A stretch of 10,688 bases of DNA from an uncultured Flavobacteriales bacterium (GTDB taxonomy: Bacteria; Bacteroidota; Bacteroidia; Flavobacteriales_D; Sanyastnellaceae): assembly GCA_937890245.1 (NCBI GenBank), contig CALACF010000107.1:1-10688 (forward strand). The letters are read 5' to 3'. Within the stretch, counting starts at the first letter, position 1, and every line of letters begins with the position of its first letter. A program made the position numbers and the translations under genes. Below the pieces are notes generated by a model. That model did not search any database. It had not been told where the DNA came from and worked only from the letters and a program-made list of their open reading frames with translations. Shown one piece after another: positions 1 to 8,100 of this stretch.

Positions 1-1334
1 GGGCGCCTCAACTCGTTTCGGCGATTGCGCGCGCCATGGATTGGTATAGGGAAGGGGATCAGGCTCAATTCGAACGCTTGCAAACGGCGATCGATGCAAA
101 GGATTCCGAGCGGGCTCATTTGCGGGCTTTGCGCAATTTGGTTTCGGAGGACTTGGCGCTTTTACAGGCCAATCGATCGATTGGCGGAACAAATGAGTCC
201 CTTCTAACCGAGGATCTCGACGAGATGCGGCTCTGGTACCACGACCGGGTGGAGGCATTGTTGCTGCGCGGAATAGCGCTCGATGCGCAGTTGAAAATAG
301 CGAGCGAGGATTTGGAAGCGCTCGTGGAAAAACAGTCAAAGTTCGCATCTCGCATGGCCTGGACTTGGTACGCTGCCGTGCCCGATGCACCCCGCGAATC
401 AAAGACCCCCGTTCAGTGGACGACCCACGTGATTTCTCGCGAATCGAGCTGGTCGCCTTCAGCCCAAGCCCAATTCGATGACGACAAACTCATCCTGGAG
501 CGCATGGGCGAGCTCACATTGAGGGCGCCCTACTGGGGCGCTTCTGAGGTCACGCTCCACGATGCTTCGCTGAACAGCGATGGCTCGCCGGCGGCGGCCG
601 CAACCTGGCGCATCGCCTCATACAAGCCTGAGGATGGGTACAGACCTCAGTCACAGCAGCGTGCTCGAACCGGTTCCAGTATGCAGCAGGACTTTTCTGT
701 TGCGAGCGCTGTTTCGAGCGAGGCGACCAGCGAGCACACCCGTGCGAACTATGTGTTGTCTGCTCCCATTTCGCCCGATCAAAGCGGGTCGGTATTCCGG
801 CGGCTCACCTCAGAGGAGGTCGACTTTGAATCGGTTCGTGTCGCCATTCCTCGGGCGACCGATGGGGTACGGATTCGGCTGGGTGTGTCGCGCCAGGCTT
901 GGGGGCATCTGAGTGATTCACAAGTGAGTTGCACGGTCGATGGGCGGTTTTACGGAGTGGCCCAGCCGACGTTCATTGGAGATACAGTGTATTTGATGGT
1001 GGGTCAGGACCGGGCGTGGGCGGCCGACCGATTGTTGGTCGAAACCTTGGGCGGCAACAAATCTTTGGGCGTCCGTACGGAGCGCCATGTAGCGTATCGA
1101 CTGACGGTGCGAAACAACAGCGGCAGGACTGATGAAGTGTTGCTCGAGGAGGCCGTTCCGTTGGCCAGTTCCGATGATGTGGACGTGGAAATTACGTCGC
1201 TCGACGGGGGCGTTCGCAACGATGAAACGGGGGTGGTCCGCTGGAAGTTCAGCTTGGAAACGGGGGCGCAGCATACGGTGCTGATCGGCTATACGGTTTC
1301 GTATCCGCGAAATCATCGGGTGCCCGGATTTTGA
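1..1334 (+). CDS. DUF4139 domain protein (MuiA-like), 5' end missing
   Basis: The reading frame is open from the left edge (first full codon at 3-5), so the true start lies outside; 443 residues are visible and the ATG at 36 is internal. Residues about 10-125 are charged and Leu/Ala-rich with heptad character, a likely coiled coil. The rest fits DUF4139: a W-S-P-S segment near 150, a WGASEVTLHDA strand near 178-188, a G-Q-D-R block near 334-337, and the diagnostic end with NNSGRTDEVLLEEAVPLASS, DETGVVRW and IGYTVSYP (about 371-435). Family members are usually longer with an N-terminal DUF4140 domain, presumably the missing part. They are commonly annotated as mucoidy inhibitor A-like and are probably envelope or exported proteins; no biochemical role is firmly established. 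The usual YDLR and TGEDW motifs are not recognisable, so this is a divergent member. The stop TGA at 1332-1334 faces the end of lpxB 10 nt away. Confidence 0.82.
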   Translation, partial: APQLVSAIARAMDWYREGDQAQFERLQTAIDAKDSERAHLRALRNLVSEDLALLQANRSIGGTNESLLTEDLDEMRLWYHDRVEALLLRGIALDAQLKIASEDLEALVEKQSKFASRMAWTWYAAVPDAPRESKTPVQWTTHVISRESSWSPSAQAQFDDDKLILERMGELTLRAPYWGASEVTLHDASLNSDGSPAAAATWRIASYKPEDGYRPQSQQRARTGSSMQQDFSVASAVSSEATSEHTRANYVLSAPISPDQSGSVFRRLTSEEVDFESVRVAIPRATDGVRIRLGVSRQAWGHLSDSQVSCTVDGRFYGVAQPTFIGDTVYLMVGQDRAWAADRLLVETLGGNKSLGVRTERHVAYRLTVRNNSGRTDEVLLEEAVPLASSDDVDVEITSLDGGVRNDETGVVRWKFSLETGAQHTVLIGYTVSYPRNHRVPGF

Positions 1335-1344
1335 AGTCGCCGAG

Positions 1345-2496
1345 CTATTGAAGCAGGCCCGCTGCAACACGCTGGGCCGCTCCTGGGCCGCCCAACTTGC
1401 TGCGAAGCGCTGAGAACTCGAAGCGCTGCTTTTCAGCCGCCGCGCCGCCTTCGATCAAGGTGCGCATGTCATCGGTAAGCTGCTCAGCCGTACATCGGGA
1501 TTGGATGCGCTCAGGCACTGCGGCGCGGCCGAGGATGAGATTGGCCAGCCCGATGAACGGAACGCGGGCCAGCCTGCGCGCAATGGCGTAGGTCGTCCGG
1601 CTTGTTTTGTAGACGATGATGTGAGGTAGCCCGTGCAAGGCCGCCTCCAAGGTCGCAGTGCCGCTGGTAATCCAGGCCGCTTGCGCATGATGAAATAGCG
1701 CCGGGGTTTGGTCGAACAATACGGGGAGTGAAGTGGGGTAGTCCGAGCGGCTGCGACCCGGAGCACCAGCGATGACGGCTTGGTGGTTGGGGAATTGGGC
1801 GGCGGCACACGCCAAGACAGGCAATAAGCGGGAGATTTCTTGGAGCCTTGAGCCTGGAAGCAAGGCGAGGATGGGGCGCTTGTCGAGTCCTTGGCTGGCC
1901 TGCCAATTGCTCGTGCCCGCTTCTGATGCCGCGGTGGCCTCTGAAGCTGCGGCCATATCAGGTTCAGGGATGCGGTCCAACAGCGGGTGGCCGACAAATT
2001 CAACTTCGAAACGCCCCTGCTGAACGTGGGCTGCGTAGACTTCTCGTTCGAATGGTAAGATGACGTAGAGCCGGTTGAAGAGTTCGGCAATTTTCGGAAT
2101 GCGCCGCTTCTTCCATGCCCAGACTTGTGGGCTGATATAATGGTCGACGGGGATGTTTTTCTCATTGCACCAAGCCGCGATCCGCAGGTTGAAGCCGGGG
2201 TAGTCCACGGTCAGCACGCGGTCGGGCTGGAAGGCCAGAATGTCAGCTTTGACGGTGCGAAGTGTTCGGCGGATCTTGCCCAAGTTCTTCAGCACCTCGA
2301 GAAAGCCCATGAAGGAGGCGTTGCGTATGTGTTCGACCAATTCGACACCGGCGGCTTCCATGGCATCTCCACCCATGCCGCGCAGGGCCGTTCCGGATTG
2401 GGCTGCACGCAAAGCCTCAGCCACATCGGCTGCATACATGTCGCCAGAAGCCTCACCTGCAACGAGGTAGATTCTTTTTTCCACGTCTTGGTCCAT
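1345..2496 (-). CDS. lpxB: Lipid-A-disaccharide synthase LpxB
   Basis: Glycosyltransferase of family GT19. It joins UDP-2,3-diacylglucosamine and lipid X to give the lipid A disaccharide, at the cytoplasmic face of the inner membrane. The 383-residue length is normal. Visible family motifs: GEASGD at 14-19; TVDYPGFN at 96-103, whose D98 matches the Asp known to matter in the Haemophilus enzyme; SPQVWAWKKRR at 122-132; FVGHPLLD at 167-174; LLPGSRLQEI at 212-221 with the nucleotide-contacting Arg; SGTATLEAAL at 278-287; and VPERIQ at 327-332. A short Ala/Ser/Glu-rich stretch (about 180-204) lies between the two Rossmann halves. The start at 2496 puts the GEASGD motif at the usual distance and lies one base after the stop of the membrane-protein gene, so translation is probably coupled. 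It is the last gene of the minus-strand unit. Confidence 0.96.
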   Translation of the reverse strand: MDQDVEKRIYLVAGEASGDMYAADVAEALRAAQSGTALRGMGGDAMEAAGVELVEHIRNASFMGFLEVLKNLGKIRRTLRTVKADILAFQPDRVLTVDYPGFNLRIAAWCNEKNIPVDHYISPQVWAWKKRRIPKIAELFNRLYVILPFEREVYAAHVQQGRFEVEFVGHPLLDRIPEPDMAAASEATAASEAGTSNWQASQGLDKRPILALLPGSRLQEISRLLPVLACAAAQFPNHQAVIAGAPGRSRSDYPTSLPVLFDQTPALFHHAQAAWITSGTATLEAALHGLPHIIVYKTSRTTYAIARRLARVPFIGLANLILGRAAVPERIQSRCTAEQLTDDMRTLIEGGAAAEKQRFEFSALRSKLGGPGAAQRVAAGLLQ

Positions 2497-2500
2497 GTCA
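2494..2500 (-). other. Stop/start junction membrane protein-lpxB
   Basis: On the minus strand the bases read TGACATG: the TGA of the membrane-protein gene (2500-2498), one spacer base, then the lpxB ATG (2496-2494). No clear Shine-Dalgarno precedes it. This spacing favours re-initiation by terminating ribosomes. Confidence 0.7.
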
Positions 2501-2812
2501 GAGGGATTGGAGCCAGATGATCAGTGGCACGGAAGCGACCAGTACCAGCATGATTCCGCGCGCAAATCGTAGCATGTCGCGTTTCCATGCGTAACGGAAA
2601 ACGGGGACGCAAAACAGGACACTGATCGTGATGATCCGGTCGCGGTACATGTCGCTTCCGAGGAAGGCAACGCGGTAGAAATACGAGAAATTTTCGTCGA
2701 CCCAAGCAGACCATATCATTCCGAACGCGATGAATCCAAAGGCGCTCGCAAGCAGTCCTGCAGCAACGCCCCAGGAAAACCGGTCGAGCCGCTCCTCGCT
2801 CCAAACTGCCAT
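2498..2812 (-). CDS. Small three-helix inner-membrane protein, unknown function
   Basis: A 104-residue protein from the ATG at 2812-2810 (MAVWSEERLDRF...). An in-frame ATG at 2824 would give 108 residues and overlap surE by 13 nt; I prefer 2812 because it forms a TGATG overlap with the surE stop. Three hydrophobic segments are visible at about residues 12-36, 59-76 and 82-102, separated by short charged loops (VDENFSYFYR and WKRDMLRFAR). This suggests an inner-membrane protein with little soluble mass. I recognise no family and no catalytic motif. It is squeezed between surE and lpxB with coupled junctions on both sides, so it is almost certainly expressed; a role in envelope or lipid A metabolism is possible by context only. 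Coding is supported by the tight packing and the coherent hydrophobic pattern. Confidence 0.82.
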   Translation of the reverse strand: MAVWSEERLDRFSWGVAAGLLASAFGFIAFGMIWSAWVDENFSYFYRVAFLGSDMYRDRIITISVLFCVPVFRYAWKRDMLRFARGIMLVLVASVPLIIWLQSL

Positions 2813-2814
2813 CA
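2810..2814 (-). other. TGATG overlap surE-membrane protein
   Basis: The minus strand reads TGATG: the surE stop (2814-2812) shares one base with the ATG of the membrane-protein gene (2812-2810). This is a classic translational-coupling arrangement and is the reason for choosing the shorter start of the downstream gene. Confidence 0.65.
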
Positions 2815-3588
2815 GAGATCCCATTGGTTGAGCTGGCCAATCGCGTGGTGGGCCGTCATGTCGTAGTGGATTGGAACGACGCTGATGTTGCCTGCATCCA
2901 AGGCCGCCATGTCCGTGTCCGCGCCCTTGTCGGGGTTGTAAATCTCGCCACGCATCCAGTAATAGGGGGCACCAGATGGCGACTGTCGGCTGTCAAATGC
3001 GTCCTTCCAGTAGCCCATGGCCTGGCGACAAATTTTGATGTCGCCTACGTCAGCAGGCCGTCCCTTGGGGATGTTCACATTCAGGCATGTGCCTTCGGGC
3101 AAGCCATGTTCGAGCACCTGGGCTGCCATTTTTCCTGCAACAGCTCCAGCCGCCTCAAAATCAGCATCCCAGTCCTCGTCCATCAGCGAAAACCCAATGC
3201 TCGGAATTGACTCCACAGCACCTTCTACCGCGGCGGACATCGTGCCTGAGTAGATGACGTTGATCGAGGCGTTGCTGCCGTGGTTGATCCCACTGACAAG
3301 CAGGTCGGGTTTGCGGTGCAGCACTTCGGCAATGCCCAGTTTTACACAGTCCACAGGTGTGCCCGAACAGGCCCAAGCGCCTTGAACGCCGCGCCCGTAT
3401 TTGAAGGGTTTGAGCCGGAGAATGGTTGAGAATGTCACGGCATGACCCATGCCAGATTGGGCTTTGTCGGGAGCGATGATCCACACGTTACCTAGTGGCA
3501 GCATGGCATCGACCAGGGCGCTGATGCCCGGTGCAGTGATGCCATCATCGTTGGTCACAAAAATCAGCGGCCGCTTCTGCTCACTCAT
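2812..3588 (-). CDS. surE: 5'/3'-nucleotidase SurE
   Basis: SurE is a metal-dependent phosphatase that removes phosphate from 5' and 3' nucleoside monophosphates, and in some species from short polyphosphate, in the cytoplasm. The 258-residue protein begins MSEQKRPLIFVTNDDG. Visible motifs: NDDG at 13-16 with the two metal-binding Asp; QSGMGHAVT at 44-52 with the metal-site Ser; CSGTPVDCVKLG at 74-85; LVSGINHGSN at 97-106 with the metal-site Asn; YSGTMSAAVEG at 113-123. The start at 3588 is chosen because it puts NDDG at the usual distance and makes an ATGA overlap with pepD. The frame stays open 19 codons further upstream to 3645, but those residues are not SurE-like. In proteobacteria surE lies with pcm and rpoS; here its partners are pepD and lpxB. 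Confidence 0.96.
   Translation of the reverse strand: MSEQKRPLIFVTNDDGITAPGISALVDAMLPLGNVWIIAPDKAQSGMGHAVTFSTILRLKPFKYGRGVQGAWACSGTPVDCVKLGIAEVLHRKPDLLVSGINHGSNASINVIYSGTMSAAVEGAVESIPSIGFSLMDEDWDADFEAAGAVAGKMAAQVLEHGLPEGTCLNVNIPKGRPADVGDIKICRQAMGYWKDAFDSRQSPSGAPYYWMRGEIYNPDKGADTDMAALDAGNISVVPIHYDMTAHHAIGQLNQWDL
3585..3588 (-). other. ATGA overlap pepD-surE
   Basis: The surE ATG (3588-3586) and the pepD TGA (3587-3585) share bases as ATGA on the minus strand. surE is in the -1 frame relative to pepD. Coupled re-initiation is likely. Confidence 0.7.
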
Positions 3589-5066
3589 GCCGATGCGGTT
3601 GATTTTTTTTCGACCGGGATGTGGGCCAATGCTTCGACGAACCAACCCCAGAATTTCAGTACCGATGAAATCTGCACCTTTTCGTCGGGGGAGTGGGCGC
3701 CGGTGATGTTCGGTCCAATGCTCGCCATGTCAAGTCCGGGGTAGCGATTGCCCAGAATACCACATTCCAAACCAGCATGGCAAGACAAAATGAGGGGCTT
3801 CTCTCCAAAGCGCTTTTCATACAATTCGGCGAGCATGTCGACTGTGTGACTGCTGGCATTCGGCGCCCAACCAGGGTAGGAGCCATCTGCTTCAGTTTCG
3901 AGTCCAGCCAACTCAAATCCGGCGGCAATGCGCCGGGCGAAGTCGTCTTTCTCCGAGTCCACCGAGCTGCGCGTCAAGCATAGAATTTCCACCCGCCCAT
4001 TTTTTACGTCAATCCTTGCGAGGTTGTTGGAGGTCTGCACCAAGCCGGGGATGTCCGGGCTCATGCGGTCCAATCCGTTGGGGCACGTGTCCAATGCCAT
4101 GAGCAATCGCTCGGCAAAATCACATGGCATCACGGCCGAAGGTTGCTCGACCGCTTCAAAAACGATCTTTAAATTGGGGTCGGTGAAGGCGTATTCAGTT
4201 GCAATGTGCGAGGCCAATTCAGCCAGCTCAGCCCGACACTGATCGGCCGATCGGTCGACAGCCAGCACAGCAGCAGCTTCCCGCGGAATAGCGTTGCGCA
4301 AGCCGCCCCCGTCGAGCGCTGCGATTTCTACGGCGGCGCCTTTTGACAGCTCGCGAATGAGGCGGACCAGCACTTTATTTGCGTTTGCAATGCCCTTGTG
4401 GATGTCCATCCCGGAGTGTCCGCCCGATCCACCGTTGACCACCAAGCGAATGCCGTTCAAAGCAACGGGCGTGTCCGCGTCATAGCGCGCCGTAAACGAG
4501 AGGTCCACGCCGCCAGCGCAGCCGATCCCAATTTCCCGGTCGTCCTCCGTGTCGAGGTTCAACAAAACCGTGCCCTTCAGCCAGTTTTTGCGCAGCTCCA
4601 GCGCACCGGTCATGCCCGTCTCCTCGTCAATGGTGAACAGGCACTCGAGCGCGGGGTGCGCGATGTCGGTCGATTCCAACACAGCGAGCATGGTCGCCGC
4701 CCCAATCCCATTGTCAGCACCCAAGGTCGTGCCTTCGGCCCGCACCCAATCGCCGCTTTCATCTACGTACATGCGGATGCCCTCCGTGTCAAAGTCAAAC
4801 GCCGTGTCGGCGTTCTTCTGGCACACCATGTCCAAATGGCTCTGTAAAATCACCGTGGCACGGTCCTCCATGCCGGCCGTCGCAGCCTTCCGGACCAGCA
4901 CATTGCCCACTTCGTCGCGTTCCACGTCCAGGCCCTGCTGCTCGCAGTGTTGCATGACCCAAGCACGGATGCGCTCTTCCTTTTTTGACGGACGGGGAAC
5001 GGAATTCAGATCGGCAAACCGGTTCCACAGAGCGGACGGTTCAAGGTTGCGGATGGCTTGTGACAT
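3585..5066 (-). CDS. pepD: Aminoacyl-histidine dipeptidase PepD (M20C)
   Basis: A cytosolic di-zinc dipeptidase of the PepD/M20C type that cleaves Xaa-His and other dipeptides. It has 493 residues; E. coli PepD is of similar length. Metal and catalytic residues are all present at near-standard positions: H77 and D79 in QSHLDMV, D118 in LGADNGIG, the pair E148/E149 in TIDEETGM, D172 in NLDTEDD, and a final His at 458 in ITGAHSPDE. The lid or dimerisation insert of the M20 fold occupies roughly the middle third (NGGSGGHSGMDIHKG near 210). The start at 5066 gives the usual N-terminus ending in NSVPRPSKKEERI. It lies 36 nt after the propeller gene on the same strand and overlaps surE by 4 nt. An A8 run just before the stop is described separately. 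Confidence 0.96.
   Translation of the reverse strand: MSQAIRNLEPSALWNRFADLNSVPRPSKKEERIRAWVMQHCEQQGLDVERDEVGNVLVRKAATAGMEDRATVILQSHLDMVCQKNADTAFDFDTEGIRMYVDESGDWVRAEGTTLGADNGIGAATMLAVLESTDIAHPALECLFTIDEETGMTGALELRKNWLKGTVLLNLDTEDDREIGIGCAGGVDLSFTARYDADTPVALNGIRLVVNGGSGGHSGMDIHKGIANANKVLVRLIRELSKGAAVEIAALDGGGLRNAIPREAAAVLAVDRSADQCRAELAELASHIATEYAFTDPNLKIVFEAVEQPSAVMPCDFAERLLMALDTCPNGLDRMSPDIPGLVQTSNNLARIDVKNGRVEILCLTRSSVDSEKDDFARRIAAGFELAGLETEADGSYPGWAPNASSHTVDMLAELYEKRFGEKPLILSCHAGLECGILGNRYPGLDMASIGPNITGAHSPDEKVQISSVLKFWGWFVEALAHIPVEKKSTASA
3603..3610 (-). other. A8 run holding an in-phase A AAA AAA slippery heptamer
   Basis: Near the pepD 3' end the coding strand reads GAA AAA AAA TCA (E-K-K-S), so the heptamer A AAA AAA sits in the X XXY YYZ phase. 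The -1 frame entered here is open and passes through five codons (I-N-R-I-G) directly into the surE ATG and on to its end. The run also lies 15-22 nt upstream of the surE start, where an A-rich tract may simply help initiation. No strong downstream hairpin or upstream Shine-Dalgarno-like element is visible, so frameshifting is unproven. Confidence 0.35.
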
Positions 5067-5102
5067 GGCGCAAAAGTCGTCACAAATTCTTGAATTATCG
5101 CC
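5067..5102 (-). other. Gap between propeller gene and pepD
   Basis: This 36-nt gap is AT-richer than its surroundings. It contains an inverted repeat at 5085-5096 (AATTC, two bases, GAATT). No U-run terminator and no convincing Bacteroidota promoter (TTTG / TAnnTTTG at the right spacing) is visible. It could hold a regulatory site, or pepD may be read through from upstream. Confidence 0.3.
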
Positions 5103-8100
5103 TCAAGGTCCGATGCAAGAAGAACCGTACGCCGCCAACAGCACGAGTAAATCTGAGGAGGTCACCGCACCATTGCCGTCGATGTCGTACAGACAGAGCG
5201 AGGTGCACCCAAATTCGCTCAGCAAATTCAGCAGGTCTTCAATCGCCGTGAATGTGTCCCCATTTAAATCAGGCGCGCAGGGGTCCAGTTCATTGCTCGC
5301 AATGTAGCCGTCGCAGTTCACGTCTTCGTTCAGTGGCAGCACGGGCGCGCCAGGATAGATGTTGTTGTTTGCGTCGTTGCAATCGCCGCCGATCATGACG
5401 TACCCTCCACCTGGTGGCGCACATACGACCAAGAGCCCGTCACTGTCGCCAAACCCATCACCGTCCGCGTCTGGATACCAAAACTCCTCCCACAAACATA
5501 CCGCCTCATCTGTGGCAGCGGCGTTGTAGTTACACGCCTCTGCGTCCATACAGCCGGCCACCTCATGCGCATCGCAAATTCCGTCGCCGTCGCTGTCCGT
5601 TCCTATACAGGCCCCGGTGCAATTGTATCCGAGCTGGGCGTACGTGCAGGATCCGTCGTCGCAGACGGCAAACAGGTCGTATTGGCAGGCCATCGGATCG
5701 GTGCAGCCCGTCGGATACAGGCAGCTTCCATCGCTTGTGGTCGCCCCCGGGTTGTAGTTGCAGGCCACCGGGTCGTTGCAACCGTAGCAGCTGTGGTTGC
5801 AGTCGCCTGGGGTGTTGGCCTCCGCGTTGAAGTCACAGCCCGTCGGGTCCATGCAGCCGTAGACAAAGGGGTGGGGCAGGCAGGCCATGAGCCCTAAACT
5901 GCTCCCGAAATTCTCTGCTTCGCCGTAGTACAAGGTGTCGTCTCCAGCTGTCAATAGGACATGTGCGCCTGAGCTAGCACCACCCCCGTCAGTACAACCC
6001 GTCAGTCCGTCGCCCCCGATGTCGACCAATTCGATATTCCAACAGCCGCTCAGCTGGCACATCGGCCAGCTGTACATGGTCAGGGATTGAAGGGTTCCCG
6101 GTGCGATTCCAAATTGGGATGAACCAGAAGCATCTGTCAGGGTCCATCCGATTTCGTGGCCATTGCAATCGGTTTCGATGCTCAATTCCAACGGATAGCA
6201 GGTGGGTGCGCACGAACCGTCGTCGAATATGGCGTCCGCATCAAAGTTGCTCGCGACAGGATCTGTGCAACCGCCGTCGTTCACATCTGGAACGCAGAAG
6301 GGGTAGACGCCGACAGCGCCTGTGATGGCCGCGCCGAGAAAGACGTCGCCCCCCGGCAGCCGCAGATCAAAGTCGAGTTGTGTATCGCAGTCGCTCGACA
6401 AGGCCTCGTAACCGCTGAGTTGGTCGCGGTGCAAATGAAATTGGTAGCAGCCCTCGGCCAAACAAACCGTGTCCCAGCGCTCCACCAAGGGGGCGATCCA
6501 CGTGCTGTGCGCGATGATGTCTCCGGTGCCATTTGTGATCGTCCAGCCGTTTTGGGCGCCGAAGCAGTCGTTCTGAAAGCGCACGACAATCTGTTCGATG
6601 TCGGCGTCAGCGACCGAACTGAAATGCGGACTTCGCGCATTGTTGGCCGCTACTTCGTCCGTGCCGCCGTTGATTTCAGTGAGCAAAATTAGGGCGTCGC
6701 CCTGGCCCGTGGCGTGCTGCAATGGGGCCAGTTGCAGATTGATGCTATTGCCCGGCGCAATTTCTCCTGTCCAAACGGTGTCGCCTGAAGCGCCGGCAAA
6801 TATGCCATAGTTAACGGCAAGCGAAGTAATCGCCGTGGTCCCACGGTTGAAAACAGGCACGGCAAAGTTTACCATGTCACCGCACATTGTTGCGCGCGGA
6901 AAAATCACGCGGCCCAGCGCCGCGTCCAAGCCTGGCTGTTCAGGAAAGTCTGAAACGTACATGCCGCGACCATACGTTGCGGCGTAAATTTTTCCGGTGC
7001 CCTCATTGATGATCAAGTCGGTCACCCAGACGGTGGGCAGACCCGTCGAATACTGTGTCCAGTTCTGTCCGTCGGTGGTGTGGTAGATGCCCACGTCTGT
7101 GGCGGCGAGAAACTCACCTTCAGCGCCAAATCCGCTGACCAAATCGTTGACCGGCGCAGGCGGCAAACCCGAGGAACGCGATGCCCAGTTCAGGCCGCCG
7201 TCGGTTGTCTCGAGCACCTTGGTGGTGTCAGAGTAATTGGACAGGGCGAGCCAAACGTGCTGCGCGTCGGACGGGTCGATTAAGACCTTTTTAATCCAGC
7301 TGTATCCATTGCCTGCACTGACCAAGTTGAAGTTTACTCCATCGGTGGATTTATAGAGGACGCGCTCTTTGACTGCGTAGATCGTGTTGGGGTCTGAGGC
7401 GGAGACGGCCAATTCCGTGATGTCCGAGCCTGGAATATTTCCAAGCATTTCCCAGCTCTCGCCACGATCTGTCGAGTGGTAAACGGTGTTTTTGCCCATG
7501 TACAGTTCGTCGGGCTGGAAGGCGCTTGTCACAAACGGGGTGAGCCAGGCGCCCTGTGAATGCGCGCCAGCCCCGACATTTCCGGCAATTTCCACGAATG
7601 CATTGCCGCCGTCGTCCGAACGGAATATCTGGCCATAGTACAACGAGGCGTACACCACATCAGGATCGGAAGGGTGGAAATGGCATTCAAACCCGTCACC
7701 GTCGAGCACGTGCGACCAGTTGCCGTCGTTGCGCATGAACGTCCCGTTGTCCTGGGTGCCGATCAAAACGCGGTCTGTCGCTTCAGGATCTGCTGAAGCT
7801 CGGTAAATCTGCGTGATAGAGAGCCCGGCGCTGTGGTCGGTGGACGCACCTGCGGCACCCATGTTTGGGTCAAAACGCGCCACCCCGCCATCGTTTCCGA
7901 TCAGCAGGCTGCCGTCGTCGAGCACCTGCAAGCTGTGTTGGTCTGCGTGCAAACGCGGCAAACCACTGCCGCCATACCAATGCCCCGCGCAGTTCCACGT
8001 CGTTCCGCCATCTTGGCTGCTCCACAAGTTGACGCCGCCGGTCCAGACGCGATCGGCGTCGTTCGGGTCGACGGCTATGCACAGGTCGTACCAGGCTTGG

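Noticed and set aside
1352..1366. Hairpin GCAG...CTGC as terminator for the DUF4139 gene
   Set aside because: Only a 4-bp stem, inside lpxB coding sequence, with no T-run on either strand.
918..1370. 150-residue minus-strand frame opposite the DUF4139 gene
   Set aside because: It overlaps both a recognised gene and the lpxB end, and its translation shows no family resemblance.
2475..2480. A6 run near the lpxB N-terminus as a slippage site
   Set aside because: It reads GAA AAA AGA, which does not form a tandem-slippage heptamer, and the run is short.
3589..3645. Longer surE start at 3645
   Set aside because: The extra 19 residues are the out-of-frame reading of the pepD end and are not SurE-like; the ATG at 3588 fits family length and overlaps the pepD stop as ATGA.
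4980..4986. A AAA AAG heptamer in dnaX-like phase early in pepD (residues 27-29)
   Set aside because: The -1 frame gives only a short Arg/Gly/His-rich product with no recognisable fold; the S-K-K codons explain the sequence and no stimulatory elements are visible.
5067..5115. Bacteroidota-type promoter (TTG ... TAnnTTTG) ahead of pepD
   Set aside because: A TTTG is present but lacks the TA four bases before it, and the distance to the upstream TTG is too short.
5496..6272. CRISPR-like array
   Set aside because: The periodicity is at the protein level (Cys/Asp repeats), with variable spacing and diverged DNA; it lies inside a continuous reading frame.
5565..6692. Long plus-strand open frames opposite the propeller gene
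   Set aside because: They mirror the Cys/Asp-rich codon pattern of the minus-strand gene and show no domain, signal or gene-like composition of their own.
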